In this document: piece after piece, positions 18,165-26,443 of the stretch | How positions within the stretch are numbered: position 1 is the stretch's first letter | Layout: every line of letters starts with the position of its first letter | From: Draconibacterium orientale | Lineage (GTDB): Bacteria; Bacteroidota; Bacteroidia; Bacteroidales; Prolixibacteraceae | NCBI RefSeq assembly: GCF_000626635.1 | Contig: NZ_CP007451.1 | Span: 1,922,001-1,986,000, forward strand | Reading direction: 5' to 3' | DNA: 64,000 bases | Position numbers and translations under genes: made by a program | Notes under the pieces: generated by a model | What the model was told of the DNA's origin: nothing | The model's database searches: none | Seen by the model: the letters and a program-made list of their open reading frames with translations, nothing else

Positions 18165-19040
18165 ATGAAGTTTCTAAAATATTTCAGGATTTCCCTGTTT
18201 ATGGCAGCTGTTCTGCTTGCCGTTTCGTCCTGTAAAGCACCATCGGAATTGGCTGTTGTTGAAGCCCGTCCGATAAGTACCAATAAATTACTGAAACGTA
18301 TCGAGCAAAACGCATTCGATTACGACTACCTTACCATAAAACGTATCAATTGTAATTTTTCAAGCAGCCAGTCGAAAGCGGCTTTTAAAATCAATCTGAA
18401 GGCCAAAAAAGACGATCGTATCCTGGTATCGATAAGCAAACTGAATATTCCTGTTGGCCGTGTTTTATTGACGCCTGACAGCGTGAAATATGTGAATTAC
18501 ATCGATCGAAATTTCTTTATCGACGACTATTCCTACCTCAGCAGTTTTCTGAATATCGACCTTGATTTTGCCACTATACAAAGCATCATTTCAAACAATG
18601 CCTTCTCGTACCGCAATGATCCGCGCGACAAGGATTTCAAAACTTTCGATGCTTTAATTGAAGACAATCAGTATGTGTTGCAGTCGGAAAAAACACGAAA
18701 GCTCAGCAAACTGGAAGAGAAAGAAAACAAAGCCGAACGTCGTTTAAAACGGCTTAACGACCAGGCGCTTATTCTACAAAAAATGTTTTTTAACCCTGCT
18801 AGTTTTGCTTTGAATCGCCTGTTGATCAGTGATAAAACCAACGACCGGAATATGAATCTGGTTTTCGACGATTATACCAAAGTGGAAAACAAAGAGTATC
18901 CGGGAACCATTGAAATGAACTTTCATTCGCCTGAAGAAGAAATTGAAATGAAAATCAGAATGAGTGGATTTTCAACCGAAAAGATCACGTCTTTCAGCAT
19001 TAAAATTCCTGAAAAATACGAGGAGATTCGTGTAAACTAA
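18165..19040 (+). CDS. DUF4292 domain lipoprotein
   Basis: 291 aa with signal peptide and lipobox (LLAVSSCKA, Cys about 23). The body (about 45-285) has the DUF4292 pattern, with RINCNFSSSQSKAAFKINLKAKKDDRILVSISKLNIPVGRVLLTPDSV-like strands recalling LolA/LolB-type beta sheets. Function not established. It follows the TPR gene by 6 bases and precedes the EnvC-like gene by 25, so the three are likely a co-expressed envelope unit. Confidence 0.83.
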   Translation: MKFLKYFRISLFMAAVLLAVSSCKAPSELAVVEARPISTNKLLKRIEQNAFDYDYLTIKRINCNFSSSQSKAAFKINLKAKKDDRILVSISKLNIPVGRVLLTPDSVKYVNYIDRNFFIDDYSYLSSFLNIDLDFATIQSIISNNAFSYRNDPRDKDFKTFDALIEDNQYVLQSEKTRKLSKLEEKENKAERRLKRLNDQALILQKMFFNPASFALNRLLISDKTNDRNMNLVFDDYTKVENKEYPGTIEMNFHSPEEEIEMKIRMSGFSTEKITSFSIKIPEKYEEIRVN

Positions 19041-19065
19041 TTTCTAAATCAATACATTCGTAAAC

Positions 19066-20268
19066 ATGATTTTACGAATAAAAATACTATTCGTCACACT
19101 GGCAATATCGCTGGTGAGTTTTTCTGTGTTTGCACAGTCCATCGAGGAGTTGCAAAAGCAAAAGGCTGATGCTGAAAAGGAAATCGAATACACCACCCGC
19201 TTGCTCAACGAAACGCAACAAAACGAACGTTCGTCGTTAGGTAAGCTGCGGCTCATAAACACAAAGATTAACTCCCGAAACACGCTTATCTCGAATATAA
19301 AGCACGAAATCGGAATTTATGAGCAATGTATTGCCAACAACGATTTGGCCGTAGAAATGCTTAAAAACGACGCTCAGCAATTAAAGGATGAATATGCCGA
19401 GATGATAAGGATGGCCTATAAAAATCTGAATTCGTACGATGAAGTGTTGTTTCTACTGTCGGCCGAAAATGTAAATCAGGCTTACCGGCGTTTGCTGTAT
19501 TTCCGGCGCTATAAAACCTACCGCGAAAATCAGGCTCAAATGATTGGTGCCGTGCAGGAAGTGCTTGATAAAAGTATTAAAAAGCTGGAGCAGCAAACAG
19601 TAGCAAAACAAGCGCTGATAGAACAGACTGAAAAGGAAATGATAATCCTGAACCACGAAAAAAGCACACAAAGCAGCGAATTGCAAGAGCTGCAAATACA
19701 GAAAAGCAGCCTGCAAAAAACCTTGCAACAACAACGACGGGTGGAGCAGCAACTGGAGCGCGAAATTCAGGCTATAATTGAAGAGGAAGCCAGCAAAAAC
19801 CGCGAAGCCGGTGGTTCAGGTTTTGCCCTAACGCCCGAGCAAAAATTAATAGGCGACAATTTCGAGCAAAACAAAAGGCGCCTGCCCTGGCCGCTGGAAC
19901 GAGGCGTGATTGTGGAGCATTTTGGCGTTCACCAGCATCCGGTTTTAACCAATGTGCAGGTACAAAATAACGGTATAAATATAGCCACCGATGTGGGGGC
20001 CGAAGTGCGTGCTGTTTTTAATGGCGAAGTTAGCCGCGTATTCGGTATTTCAGGTGGTAATACAGCGGTTATAATCCGCCACGGAACCTACCTGAGTGTT
20101 TATTCCAACCTTCGCGAGGTAGTGGTTAAAAAGGGCGATAAAGTATCGACCAAACAAGCCATAGGCACCGTTTTTACCGATACAAAAGACGGCAATAAAT
20201 CGATTCTGAAATTTCAGATTTGGAAAGAAAGCACCAAACTCGATCCGGAAGACTGGATCGGACGGTAG
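19066..20268 (+). CDS. EnvC-like murein hydrolase activator with degenerate LytM domain
   Basis: 400 aa: signal peptide (to SVFAQS), two long coiled coils (about 25-115 and 160-245), and a C-terminal M23/LytM domain (about 275-400). In active M23 enzymes zinc is held by HxxxD and HxH; here the matching segment reads NNGINIA rather than HxGIDIA, and the later site reads YSNL rather than YAHL. The metal ligands are therefore missing, as in EnvC, which activates amidases rather than cutting peptidoglycan itself. Last gene of the dut operon. Confidence 0.87.
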   Translation: MILRIKILFVTLAISLVSFSVFAQSIEELQKQKADAEKEIEYTTRLLNETQQNERSSLGKLRLINTKINSRNTLISNIKHEIGIYEQCIANNDLAVEMLKNDAQQLKDEYAEMIRMAYKNLNSYDEVLFLLSAENVNQAYRRLLYFRRYKTYRENQAQMIGAVQEVLDKSIKKLEQQTVAKQALIEQTEKEMIILNHEKSTQSSELQELQIQKSSLQKTLQQQRRVEQQLEREIQAIIEEEASKNREAGGSGFALTPEQKLIGDNFEQNKRRLPWPLERGVIVEHFGVHQHPVLTNVQVQNNGINIATDVGAEVRAVFNGEVSRVFGISGGNTAVIIRHGTYLSVYSNLREVVVKKGDKVSTKQAIGTVFTDTKDGNKSILKFQIWKESTKLDPEDWIGR

Positions 20269-20280
20269 AAAATGATTTAA

Positions 20281-20391
20281 GAATGATGATTAACGAATGC
20301 AGATTTTAGAAGTGCGTTCTAACAACGTTGCATGCTCGTTAAAGCAAAAATCCATCTAAAATCGTTAATCGAAATTCATCGTTTGTCATTC
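20281..20391. repeat. Dispersed inverted-repeat element, copy B
   Basis: About 111 bp, in inverted orientation to the element at 8969-9072. The first about 33 bases and the last about 30 match the reverse complement of copy A nearly perfectly; the centre (TGCGTTCTAACAACGTTGC region) is different. It overlaps the last codons of the membrane protein gene at 20376. Confidence 0.65.
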
Positions 20392-20726
20392 AACTTCTGC
20401 TTAATTTCCTTAATATTTTGCAGTATTTCCATTGTAACCGGGTTTTCGCTGGCGGCGTTGCGCATTTCTTCTTTTCGTAGGCCCAGCTTGGTATCCAGTC
20501 GCCCAAGGATCAACGAAAATACCATAAACAAAACCATCATTACCGGGTAGGTGATCAGCTTGTTTTCATCCAGAAAAGTACGGATCGTTTCGTCCTTAAA
20601 ATCGTTTAAGAACATAAAGGCGATCATTACAAAACTAATGTAGCCAATGTACATCCGGGCACGGTCAACGTATATCTTCCATCGGATAAATGTGCGCCGG
20701 TTTTGTTGAATACCAAAGAGTTTCAT
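20376..20726 (-). CDS. Small hypothetical membrane protein
   Basis: 116 aa from ATG 20726 (MKLFGIQQNRRTF); a further upstream ATG at 20750 would fall in the terminator hairpin. Two transmembrane helices are visible (YIGYISFVMIAFMFL and YPVMMVLFMVFSLILG) with charged ends and a short C-terminal helix. I do not recognise a family. It lies just beyond the terminator of the Crp/Fnr gene. Its last codons overlap repeat copy B. Confidence 0.6.
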   Translation of the reverse strand: MKLFGIQQNRRTFIRWKIYVDRARMYIGYISFVMIAFMFLNDFKDETIRTFLDENKLITYPVMMVLFMVFSLILGRLDTKLGLRKEEMRNAASENPVTMEILQNIKEIKQKLNDKR

Positions 20727-20745
20727 CGTATTAAAGTTTGAGTAA

Positions 20746-20773
20746 AACAAAAAAACCGGCCATTAGCCGGTTT
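20746..20773 (-). terminator. Rho-independent terminator of the Crp/Fnr gene
   Basis: AAACCGGC and GCCGGTTT pair over 8 bases around a CATTA loop, and on the minus strand the hairpin is followed by a run of seven T. It is 20 bases past the stop of the regulator gene. Confidence 0.8.
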
Positions 20774-20792
20774 CAGTAAATATGTAGCAAGC

Positions 20793-21494
20793 TTATAAAT
20801 TAGCCACTCGAATTAATGCAGGAATATCTAAAAATTTAATTTTACGTCCCTGCAATTCAATCAGTTTGTCGTTCTTGAATTCTGATAATAAGCGAATTAC
20901 CGATTCAGTTGCTGTGCCAACCATATTGGCCAGCTCTTCGCGTGTTAACGAAATTTGAAGCGTGTTTTGGTTATCCAGCTCAAAGTTTTCTTTCAGCAAT
21001 AAAAGCACTTCGGCCAGTCGCTCGCGCACTGTTTTTTGCGCAATGTCGGTAATGTAATCGTTGGCTTCGCGCAATTCGCGACATACAATTTGCAGCATGT
21101 GGTGTGAAAACTGCCAGTTACTCTGAATCAGGTACAACAATGTTTGATAAGGAACATGACACAAAGCGGCATCGTCGATTACTTTGGCGGTGGTACATGC
21201 CAGCTCCTGGCTTAGCAACGAACGATAGGCAATAATTTCGCCTTTTTTGGCAAAACGAATAATTTGCTCTTTACCATCGATACCCGTTTTAAAAATCTTT
21301 ACAATACCCCGTGTAACACAAAAGAAACCGGTTAGCCGGCTACCCTCGCGATAAATGATGGTGCCCTTTTTATACAGCGAACAAGTTTTTTCATAATTCA
21401 GCCGGGTAAATTCATCGTCGGTTAACTTCTTAAAAAGTTGAAAACCATTCAAATTTGTTTCTTCGTCCGACGGCCTTTTAATTGCGCTTCTCAT
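20793..21494 (-). CDS. Crp/Fnr family transcriptional regulator
   Basis: 233 aa. A cyclic-nucleotide-binding-like beta barrel occupies about 20-140 (KKGTIIYREGSRLTGFFCVTRGIVKIF, FAKKGEIIAYRSLL). The C-terminal winged helix has LTREELANMVGTATESVIRLLSEFK, a typical recognition helix. There is no N-terminal Fnr-type cysteine cluster, so direct oxygen sensing is unlikely. Divergent from an OsmC-like gene across a 160-bp gap, which may be a target. Confidence 0.9.
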   Translation of the reverse strand: MRSAIKRPSDEETNLNGFQLFKKLTDDEFTRLNYEKTCSLYKKGTIIYREGSRLTGFFCVTRGIVKIFKTGIDGKEQIIRFAKKGEIIAYRSLLSQELACTTAKVIDDAALCHVPYQTLLYLIQSNWQFSHHMLQIVCRELREANDYITDIAQKTVRERLAEVLLLLKENFELDNQNTLQISLTREELANMVGTATESVIRLLSEFKNDKLIELQGRKIKFLDIPALIRVANL

Positions 21495-21607
21495 TTCCTG
21501 ATTTTGATTATACGTTTAATACTGGAATAACCTTTATTTAATTTTGCCTTAAAAATACAATTATCTGCATTATTCGAAAAACTATTTATATAGATAGTTA
21601 GATGTTG

Positions 21608-21615
21608 TATATTTG
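21608..21615 (+). promoter_or_regulatory. Putative -7 box (TATATTTG) for the OsmC-like gene
   Basis: TATATTTG matches TAnnTTTG and lies 40 bases upstream of the ATG at 21656, in the gap shared with the divergent Crp/Fnr gene. Confidence 0.45.
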
Positions 21616-21655
21616 TGTGTAAATTTAATGTAAAGTATTTTAAAATAAGGATGTT

Positions 21656-22072
21656 ATGAAGCATGTAGTAGATATGGCCTGGACCGACAAGCTGGCTTTC
21701 GAAGCAGATATGGATGGACACAAAGTAGTAATCGATGCCTCGGAAGAAGTTGGCGGCAGCGATTTAGGACCACGTCCGAAGAAATTAATGTTAACTGCAC
21801 TGGCCGGTTGTACGGGTATTGATGTGGTAATGATTCTGAAAAAAATGAAGGTGGAACTGGAAGCTTTTAATGTAATTGTTGAGGGTGAACTAACAGAAGA
21901 ACATCCGAAATATTATAACAAAATGACGATCGTTTACCAGTTTAAAGGAAAAAATCTTCCGATGGATAAACTGGAAAAAGCGGTTAAACTATCGGAAGAA
22001 AAATACTGTGGTGTTAGTGCTGTTTACCGTCAGGCAATGGAAATGAAAACAGAGATCAGGATAGTGGAATAA
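21656..22072 (+). CDS. OsmC/Ohr family peroxiredoxin-like protein
   Basis: 138 aa. The two expected cysteines are present: one in TALAGCTGIDVVMILKK (about residue 52) and one in EEKYCGVSAVYR (about residue 117). This YhfA/OsmC-type pattern belongs to thiol-dependent peroxidases that reduce organic hydroperoxides. The gene is monocistronic and divergent from the Crp/Fnr regulator. The exact substrate is unknown. Confidence 0.9.
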   Translation: MKHVVDMAWTDKLAFEADMDGHKVVIDASEEVGGSDLGPRPKKLMLTALAGCTGIDVVMILKKMKVELEAFNVIVEGELTEEHPKYYNKMTIVYQFKGKNLPMDKLEKAVKLSEEKYCGVSAVYRQAMEMKTEIRIVE

Positions 22073-22192
22073 AGAATGACACGCATTTTTCGTTCGGAAA
22101 TTCGGTTAAACTTTGTTTTACTGTGCCTGGCAAACGATTTCTTTCTGGTTAGTTAGGCATCATAAAGCTTATTATCAAAGTTGAAAATGAAA

Positions 22193-22240
22193 AGGATCCG
22201 ATCCGTATTTGTTAAAAATTATACGGATCGGATCCTTTAT
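22193..22240. repeat. Perfect 18-bp inverted repeat in a 335-bp gap
   Basis: Left arm 22193-22210 (AAAGGATCCGATCCGTAT) and right arm 22223-22240 are exact reverse complements with a 12-base AT-rich loop. The arms contain nested GGATCC and CGATCC words, and the following DNA (22268-22300) has more GATCC-rich sequence. A weaker CCCCATTTA/TTAAGTGGGG hairpin is at 22305-22329. The gap between OsmC and the dehydrogenase has no ORF. A bidirectional terminator or mobile-element remnant would both fit. Confidence 0.7.
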
Positions 22241-22407
22241 TGCAATTACCTGTTTCAAGAGAAGCTCTCCGATCCGCGATGGATCCCCCGGATGGAGATC
22301 TTTCCTCCCCATTTAGGTGGTTAAGTGGGGTCTAAAAACTTGGCAATTGCTCAAAAATTACTAAATGTTTTTTGTACTTTTAAAAGTTTCAAACAAAGAA
22401 CCTCACT

Positions 22408-23772
22408 ATGTTAAAATCGATAAATCCGGTAACAAACGAAATAGTAAAAACCTATCAAAAACACTCGGAAGAAGGCGTTGAAAAGATCATCAACTCGGTA
22501 GATAAAATCTGGCACCACTGGCGAAGTACTTCTTTTCATCACCGGGGGCAGCTGATGCAAAATGCAGCCAGTATTTTACGCAGCAAAAAGGAGGAATTGG
22601 CTTTGCTTATGGCCCAGGAAATGGGGAAAGTAAAAAGCGAAGGAATTGCCGAAATTGAAAAGTGTGCCTGGGTTTGCGAGTATTATGCGGCAAATGCCGA
22701 ATCATTTCTTGAAAATGAAATTATAGCTACACAGGCCAGCAAATCGTACGTTTCGTATCAGCCACTGGGAGCTATTTTAGCTGTTATGCCCTGGAATTTC
22801 CCGTTTTGGCAGGTGTTTCGTTTTGCCGCTCCAACGCTAATGGCGGGCAACACAGCCGTGCTAAAACATGCCAGCAATGTGCCGGGCTGTTCTATGGCCA
22901 TCGAAGAGATTTTCCGCGAGGCGGGTTTCCCTGAAAACGTATTTCGCTCGCTGATGATTGGCAGCCCGATGGTTGAAAAAGTGATTAAACACAAGGCCAT
23001 AAAAGCAGTAAGCCTTACCGGAAGTACACCGGCCGGAAAAAGTGTTGCTGCGTTGGCAGGTGCTGAACTAAAAAAATGTGTGCTGGAATTGGGTGGCAGC
23101 GATCCGTACCTGATTTTAAAAGATGCCGATCTGGAGCTGGCCGCAAAAAAATGTGCTGCAGGCCGTTTGTTAAATGCCGGACAAAGTTGTATCGGTGCCA
23201 AACGTTTTATCGTTGAGGAAGAGGTTTACGCGCATTTCCTCGAACTTTTTACCCACGAAATGAATGCAGCCCACTTTGGCGATCCTTTCGACGAGGAAAG
23301 CACAATGGGACCAATGGCGCGCGAAGATTTGCGTGACGAATTACACCAGCAGGTTGTTGATTCGGTGAATAAAGGCGCTGAAGTGATACTGGGAGGCGAA
23401 ATTCCACATCGTAAAGGAGCTTTTTACCCGCCAACCATTTTGGAGAATGTACAACCGGGAATGCCGGCTTACGATGAAGAACTTTTTGGTCCGGTGGCGT
23501 CGGTTATAAAAGTAAAAGACCAGGAAGAAGCCATTCGGGTGGCCAACGATACCGATTTTGGACTGGGAGCAGCCGTGTTTACCAATAACCTGAAAAAAGG
23601 CGAACACATAGCCGAAATAGAGCTGGAAGCCGGTGCCTGTTTTGTAAACGATTTTGTGAAATCGGATCCGCGTTTACCATTTGGCGGAATTAAAACCAGC
23701 GGTTTTGGTCGCGAACTTTCGGTGCACGGTATCAAAGAATTTATGAATGTAAAAACGGTTTTTGTAAAGTAG
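22408..23772 (+). CDS. NAD(P)-dependent succinate-semialdehyde/aldehyde dehydrogenase
   Basis: 454 aa. NAD-binding and catalytic signatures: PWNFPFWQVFRFAAPTLMAGN, SLTGSTPAGKSVA, ELGGSDPYLIL (general base Glu) and GQSCIGAKRF (catalytic Cys). The C-terminal PFGGIKTSGFGRELS is typical. The overall sequence fits the GabD1/Sad group, which oxidises succinate semialdehyde to succinate. GABA aminotransferase is not adjacent, so the substrate is a family-based guess. Confidence 0.88.
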   Translation: MLKSINPVTNEIVKTYQKHSEEGVEKIINSVDKIWHHWRSTSFHHRGQLMQNAASILRSKKEELALLMAQEMGKVKSEGIAEIEKCAWVCEYYAANAESFLENEIIATQASKSYVSYQPLGAILAVMPWNFPFWQVFRFAAPTLMAGNTAVLKHASNVPGCSMAIEEIFREAGFPENVFRSLMIGSPMVEKVIKHKAIKAVSLTGSTPAGKSVAALAGAELKKCVLELGGSDPYLILKDADLELAAKKCAAGRLLNAGQSCIGAKRFIVEEEVYAHFLELFTHEMNAAHFGDPFDEESTMGPMAREDLRDELHQQVVDSVNKGAEVILGGEIPHRKGAFYPPTILENVQPGMPAYDEELFGPVASVIKVKDQEEAIRVANDTDFGLGAAVFTNNLKKGEHIAEIELEAGACFVNDFVKSDPRLPFGGIKTSGFGRELSVHGIKEFMNVKTVFVK

Positions 23773-23776
23773 CCGG

Positions 23777-24055
23777 TTAGTCTACTTCTTTCTTTCGCCA
23801 GGGCTTTAACGCGTATATTTTCCGGCCAACAAACTGGCCAAGGAAAAAACTTCCGAAAAGAAAGGGCGCAAGACTCCAGATTAATTGTATGTCGAAAAAT
23901 TTACGGATTAGAATAATCAACGGAACCGGTGCGTGAATGGCCACAAACCACCAAAACGACAGTTTACGGAAACCACCGCGCAGGTAGCCAAACGGCAGGT
24001 TAACCACAAAAGTAGCTAGGCAGGTATAAAAAAGATACCATTCGTAAGTGTGCAT
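23777..24055 (-). CDS. Small hypothetical membrane protein downstream of hemH
   Basis: 92 aa, three hydrophobic helices (YLFYTCLATFVVNLPFGYL, FVAIHAPVPLIILI, SLAPFLFGSFFLGQFVG). It follows hemH by 11 bases in the same direction, so it is probably the last gene of the haem operon. I recognise no named family; a haem- or porphyrin-related membrane role is only a positional guess. Confidence 0.7.
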   Translation of the reverse strand: MHTYEWYLFYTCLATFVVNLPFGYLRGGFRKLSFWWFVAIHAPVPLIILIRKFFDIQLIWSLAPFLFGSFFLGQFVGRKIYALKPWRKKEVD

Positions 24056-24066
24056 GGTTTCTAATT

Positions 24067-25083
24067 TTATGAAATGCTTTTGCGCAACAGATAAGCAAGC
24101 GTTTCTACCCAGCTTTTTTCGGTGTTTAAACTATCAACCAATTGCAGTTTTTCGCCTCCTTTTTCCAGGAATTCTTCGCCGTATTCAACGCCAAGTTCCA
24201 GTGTTGTTTCCAGACAATCGGTAACAAACGACGGTGCGGCTATCAGTATTTTCTTTTTGCCTTCTGTCAGCTTTTGTGCCAGTAATTCATCGGTAAACGG
24301 TGTTAACCAGTTTTTTGATAAGCGCGACTGAAAACCAACGGAATATTGTTCGGGTTGCAGGTTTAATTTAGCTGCCAGCAAACGCGATGTTTCATAAACC
24401 GTAGCGCGATAGCACATTGCACCGTGTTCCGGCATTGCATTTTGGCAGCTGCAATTTTCTACTTTAATTCCCGGATGGCACTTTTCCAAATGCCGGTTGG
24501 GTAAACCGTGATATGAGAAAATAATGTGGTCGTAATCCTGCAGGTTGTATTGTTGAATTCGTTCGGCAAAAGCATCAATAAATTTTGGATCGTGGTAGAA
24601 TTGTCCAACCTCAAAAACTTCTGATTTTATTCCCAGCTTTTTTATTTCTTTTTGGGCAGCAACCAGCGATGTTTCAGTGGTTGACATGGCATGATGCGGA
24701 AACAGTGGCAGCAAAACCAACTTCTCAAAACCTTTCTTTTTTATCTCGGCCAAAGCTGCTTTGTAACCGGGGTTTCCGTAGCGCATTCCCATAAACACTT
24801 CGTAATCGTTACCTAGTTCTTCCTGCAATTTTTGCTTTAATTCATCGGAAATATAAATCAGCGGCGATCCTTTTTCAGTCCACAACTGCCGGTATAATTG
24901 GGTTGAGTTTTTCACCCTGAAAGGAATGATAATCGCGTTTACCAAAAATTTCCGAAGCAAATACGGCAGATCGATCACCCGTTCATCGTTTAAAAACTCG
25001 GTCAGGTATTTCCGAACCGCCGGAACGGTTGGTTTGTCGGGACTACCAACGTTCATCAATAAAACAGCTGTTTTCTCCATCAT
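24067..25083 (-). CDS. hemH: Ferrochelatase
   Basis: Inserts Fe2+ into protoporphyrin IX, the last step of protohaem synthesis. 338 aa with the catalytic-region IIFSYHGLPNRHLEK (active-site His), LLNVGSPDKPTV at the N terminus and FVTDCLETTLELGVEY near the C terminus. Cysteines in NCSCQNAM and MCYRAT may bind an Fe-S cluster, as in some ferrochelatases. The start overlaps the hemG stop (25080-25083). Confidence 0.96.
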   Translation of the reverse strand: MMEKTAVLLMNVGSPDKPTVPAVRKYLTEFLNDERVIDLPYLLRKFLVNAIIIPFRVKNSTQLYRQLWTEKGSPLIYISDELKQKLQEELGNDYEVFMGMRYGNPGYKAALAEIKKKGFEKLVLLPLFPHHAMSTTETSLVAAQKEIKKLGIKSEVFEVGQFYHDPKFIDAFAERIQQYNLQDYDHIIFSYHGLPNRHLEKCHPGIKVENCSCQNAMPEHGAMCYRATVYETSRLLAAKLNLQPEQYSVGFQSRLSKNWLTPFTDELLAQKLTEGKKKILIAAPSFVTDCLETTLELGVEYGEEFLEKGGEKLQLVDSLNTEKSWVETLAYLLRKSIS

Positions 25084-26438
25084 TTATAATCTTCTGCAAA
25101 TTGGTTAGCAATTGTTCTTCCTTGTTTCATGCGGTCGGCCATTCCAATACCGTCACGCATGTTTCCGGCCAGTGTAAGCCCTTTAAATTCGGTCTCCAAA
25201 TCGCTTATAGCCTGTACTTTTTCTTCACTTTCGAAACTGTATTGCGGAATAGCATGCGGATAGCGGAAAATCTCCATCAGATCGGGTTCAAAACTGTCGA
25301 GACCCATCATTTCACGGACTTCACGCTCAGCAATTTCTTTTATTTTTTCGTCGGAATATTCAAACATTTCGGGCTTTTTAATACCTCCCATAAATACCGA
25401 AAGCAAAGCTCCGTTTTCAGGCGCGCGGTTTTTCAGGAACGATCCCGGCAACAGAATACCCAGCACATCGCGTTTTTCAGCCGAAGGAACCAGTCCTCCA
25501 AATGCCTTGATTGGGATACCTTTCCAGTTGTTAAAACCCAGTACCACCTGGGTAACTTTGGCGTATTTCATTTTATTAATGGTCTGCATTTTTTCCTTTG
25601 GTAAGAAAGGGAAAAGGTTTTCCAAAGCATGCGATCCAACCGTTGAAATTACATGAGTAAATGATTCTCCGTCAACGGAAAACTCCTGATCTCCTGTGTT
25701 TTTAATTTCCAGCTGTTTACAGTCCAGTTTTATATTTTCGTCACCGATATTTTTTACCAGTGCCTTAATAAGGTTATCCAGCCCGTTTTCAACCGAAAAT
25801 ACCTGTCGGTTGGCTTTTCGTGGCGGTTCCTTTTTGCGGGCTTTCTTCTGCTTTATACTTCCGCCTATAAAACTGCCGTAATCTTGTTCCAGCCAGTACA
25901 GTTTGGGCAAAGCAAAGCGTGTTACCAGGGTTTCCGGATCGCCGGCATAAACACCCGACAGAAACGGATCGATCGCATTTCGCAGAAAGCTTTTTCCCAT
26001 TCGGCGGCGCACCATTTGGGCTATTGTTTCGTTCGGATCGGTTCCCGGTTTACGAAAGGGCTCGCCCAGAATCCTGAACTTGTCGTGCCAGGTAAAAAGG
26101 GGAGTGGTGATGGCTTTAACGCCGCCCATTTCCATTTCGTGCCACTTGCCGTTTAGCCAAATCCAGCGCGCTTCGGCACTTTTGTTGGCGTATTCAAGCG
26201 TACAATCATCTGCCAAATCTTCAAAAAGCTCAGCAGCTTCTTCCTGTCCCATCGAGCCGGTATTTGGTCCCGATTCGAAAACAAAACCATTTTTCCGGTG
26301 TGTTTGAATCACACCACCTGCATGATTGTTCTTTTCAAAAACCTGTACCTTAAAACCAAATTTTTTAAGGTAATAAGCTGTTGTAAGTCCGGTTAGTCCT
26401 GCCCCAATTACGGCAATGTTTAGTTGGTTTTTTTGCAT
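25080..26438 (-). CDS. hemG: Protoporphyrinogen oxidase (FAD, HemG/HemY type)
   Basis: Oxygen-dependent type oxidase for the penultimate haem step. 452 aa with Rossmann fold VIGAGLTGLTTAYYLKKFGFKVQVFEKNNHAGG, then FESGPNTGS, and the C-terminal FAD segment GLTLAGNMRDGIGMADRM. The family is sometimes named HemY (PPOX). Some members of Gram-positive bacteria instead oxidise coproporphyrinogen; the presence of hemN upstream favours the protoporphyrin route. Lies between hemN and hemH in one operon. Confidence 0.92.
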   Translation of the reverse strand: MQKNQLNIAVIGAGLTGLTTAYYLKKFGFKVQVFEKNNHAGGVIQTHRKNGFVFESGPNTGSMGQEEAAELFEDLADDCTLEYANKSAEARWIWLNGKWHEMEMGGVKAITTPLFTWHDKFRILGEPFRKPGTDPNETIAQMVRRRMGKSFLRNAIDPFLSGVYAGDPETLVTRFALPKLYWLEQDYGSFIGGSIKQKKARKKEPPRKANRQVFSVENGLDNLIKALVKNIGDENIKLDCKQLEIKNTGDQEFSVDGESFTHVISTVGSHALENLFPFLPKEKMQTINKMKYAKVTQVVLGFNNWKGIPIKAFGGLVPSAEKRDVLGILLPGSFLKNRAPENGALLSVFMGGIKKPEMFEYSDEKIKEIAEREVREMMGLDSFEPDLMEIFRYPHAIPQYSFESEEKVQAISDLETEFKGLTLAGNMRDGIGMADRMKQGRTIANQFAEDYK

Positions 26439-26443
26439 GGTTT

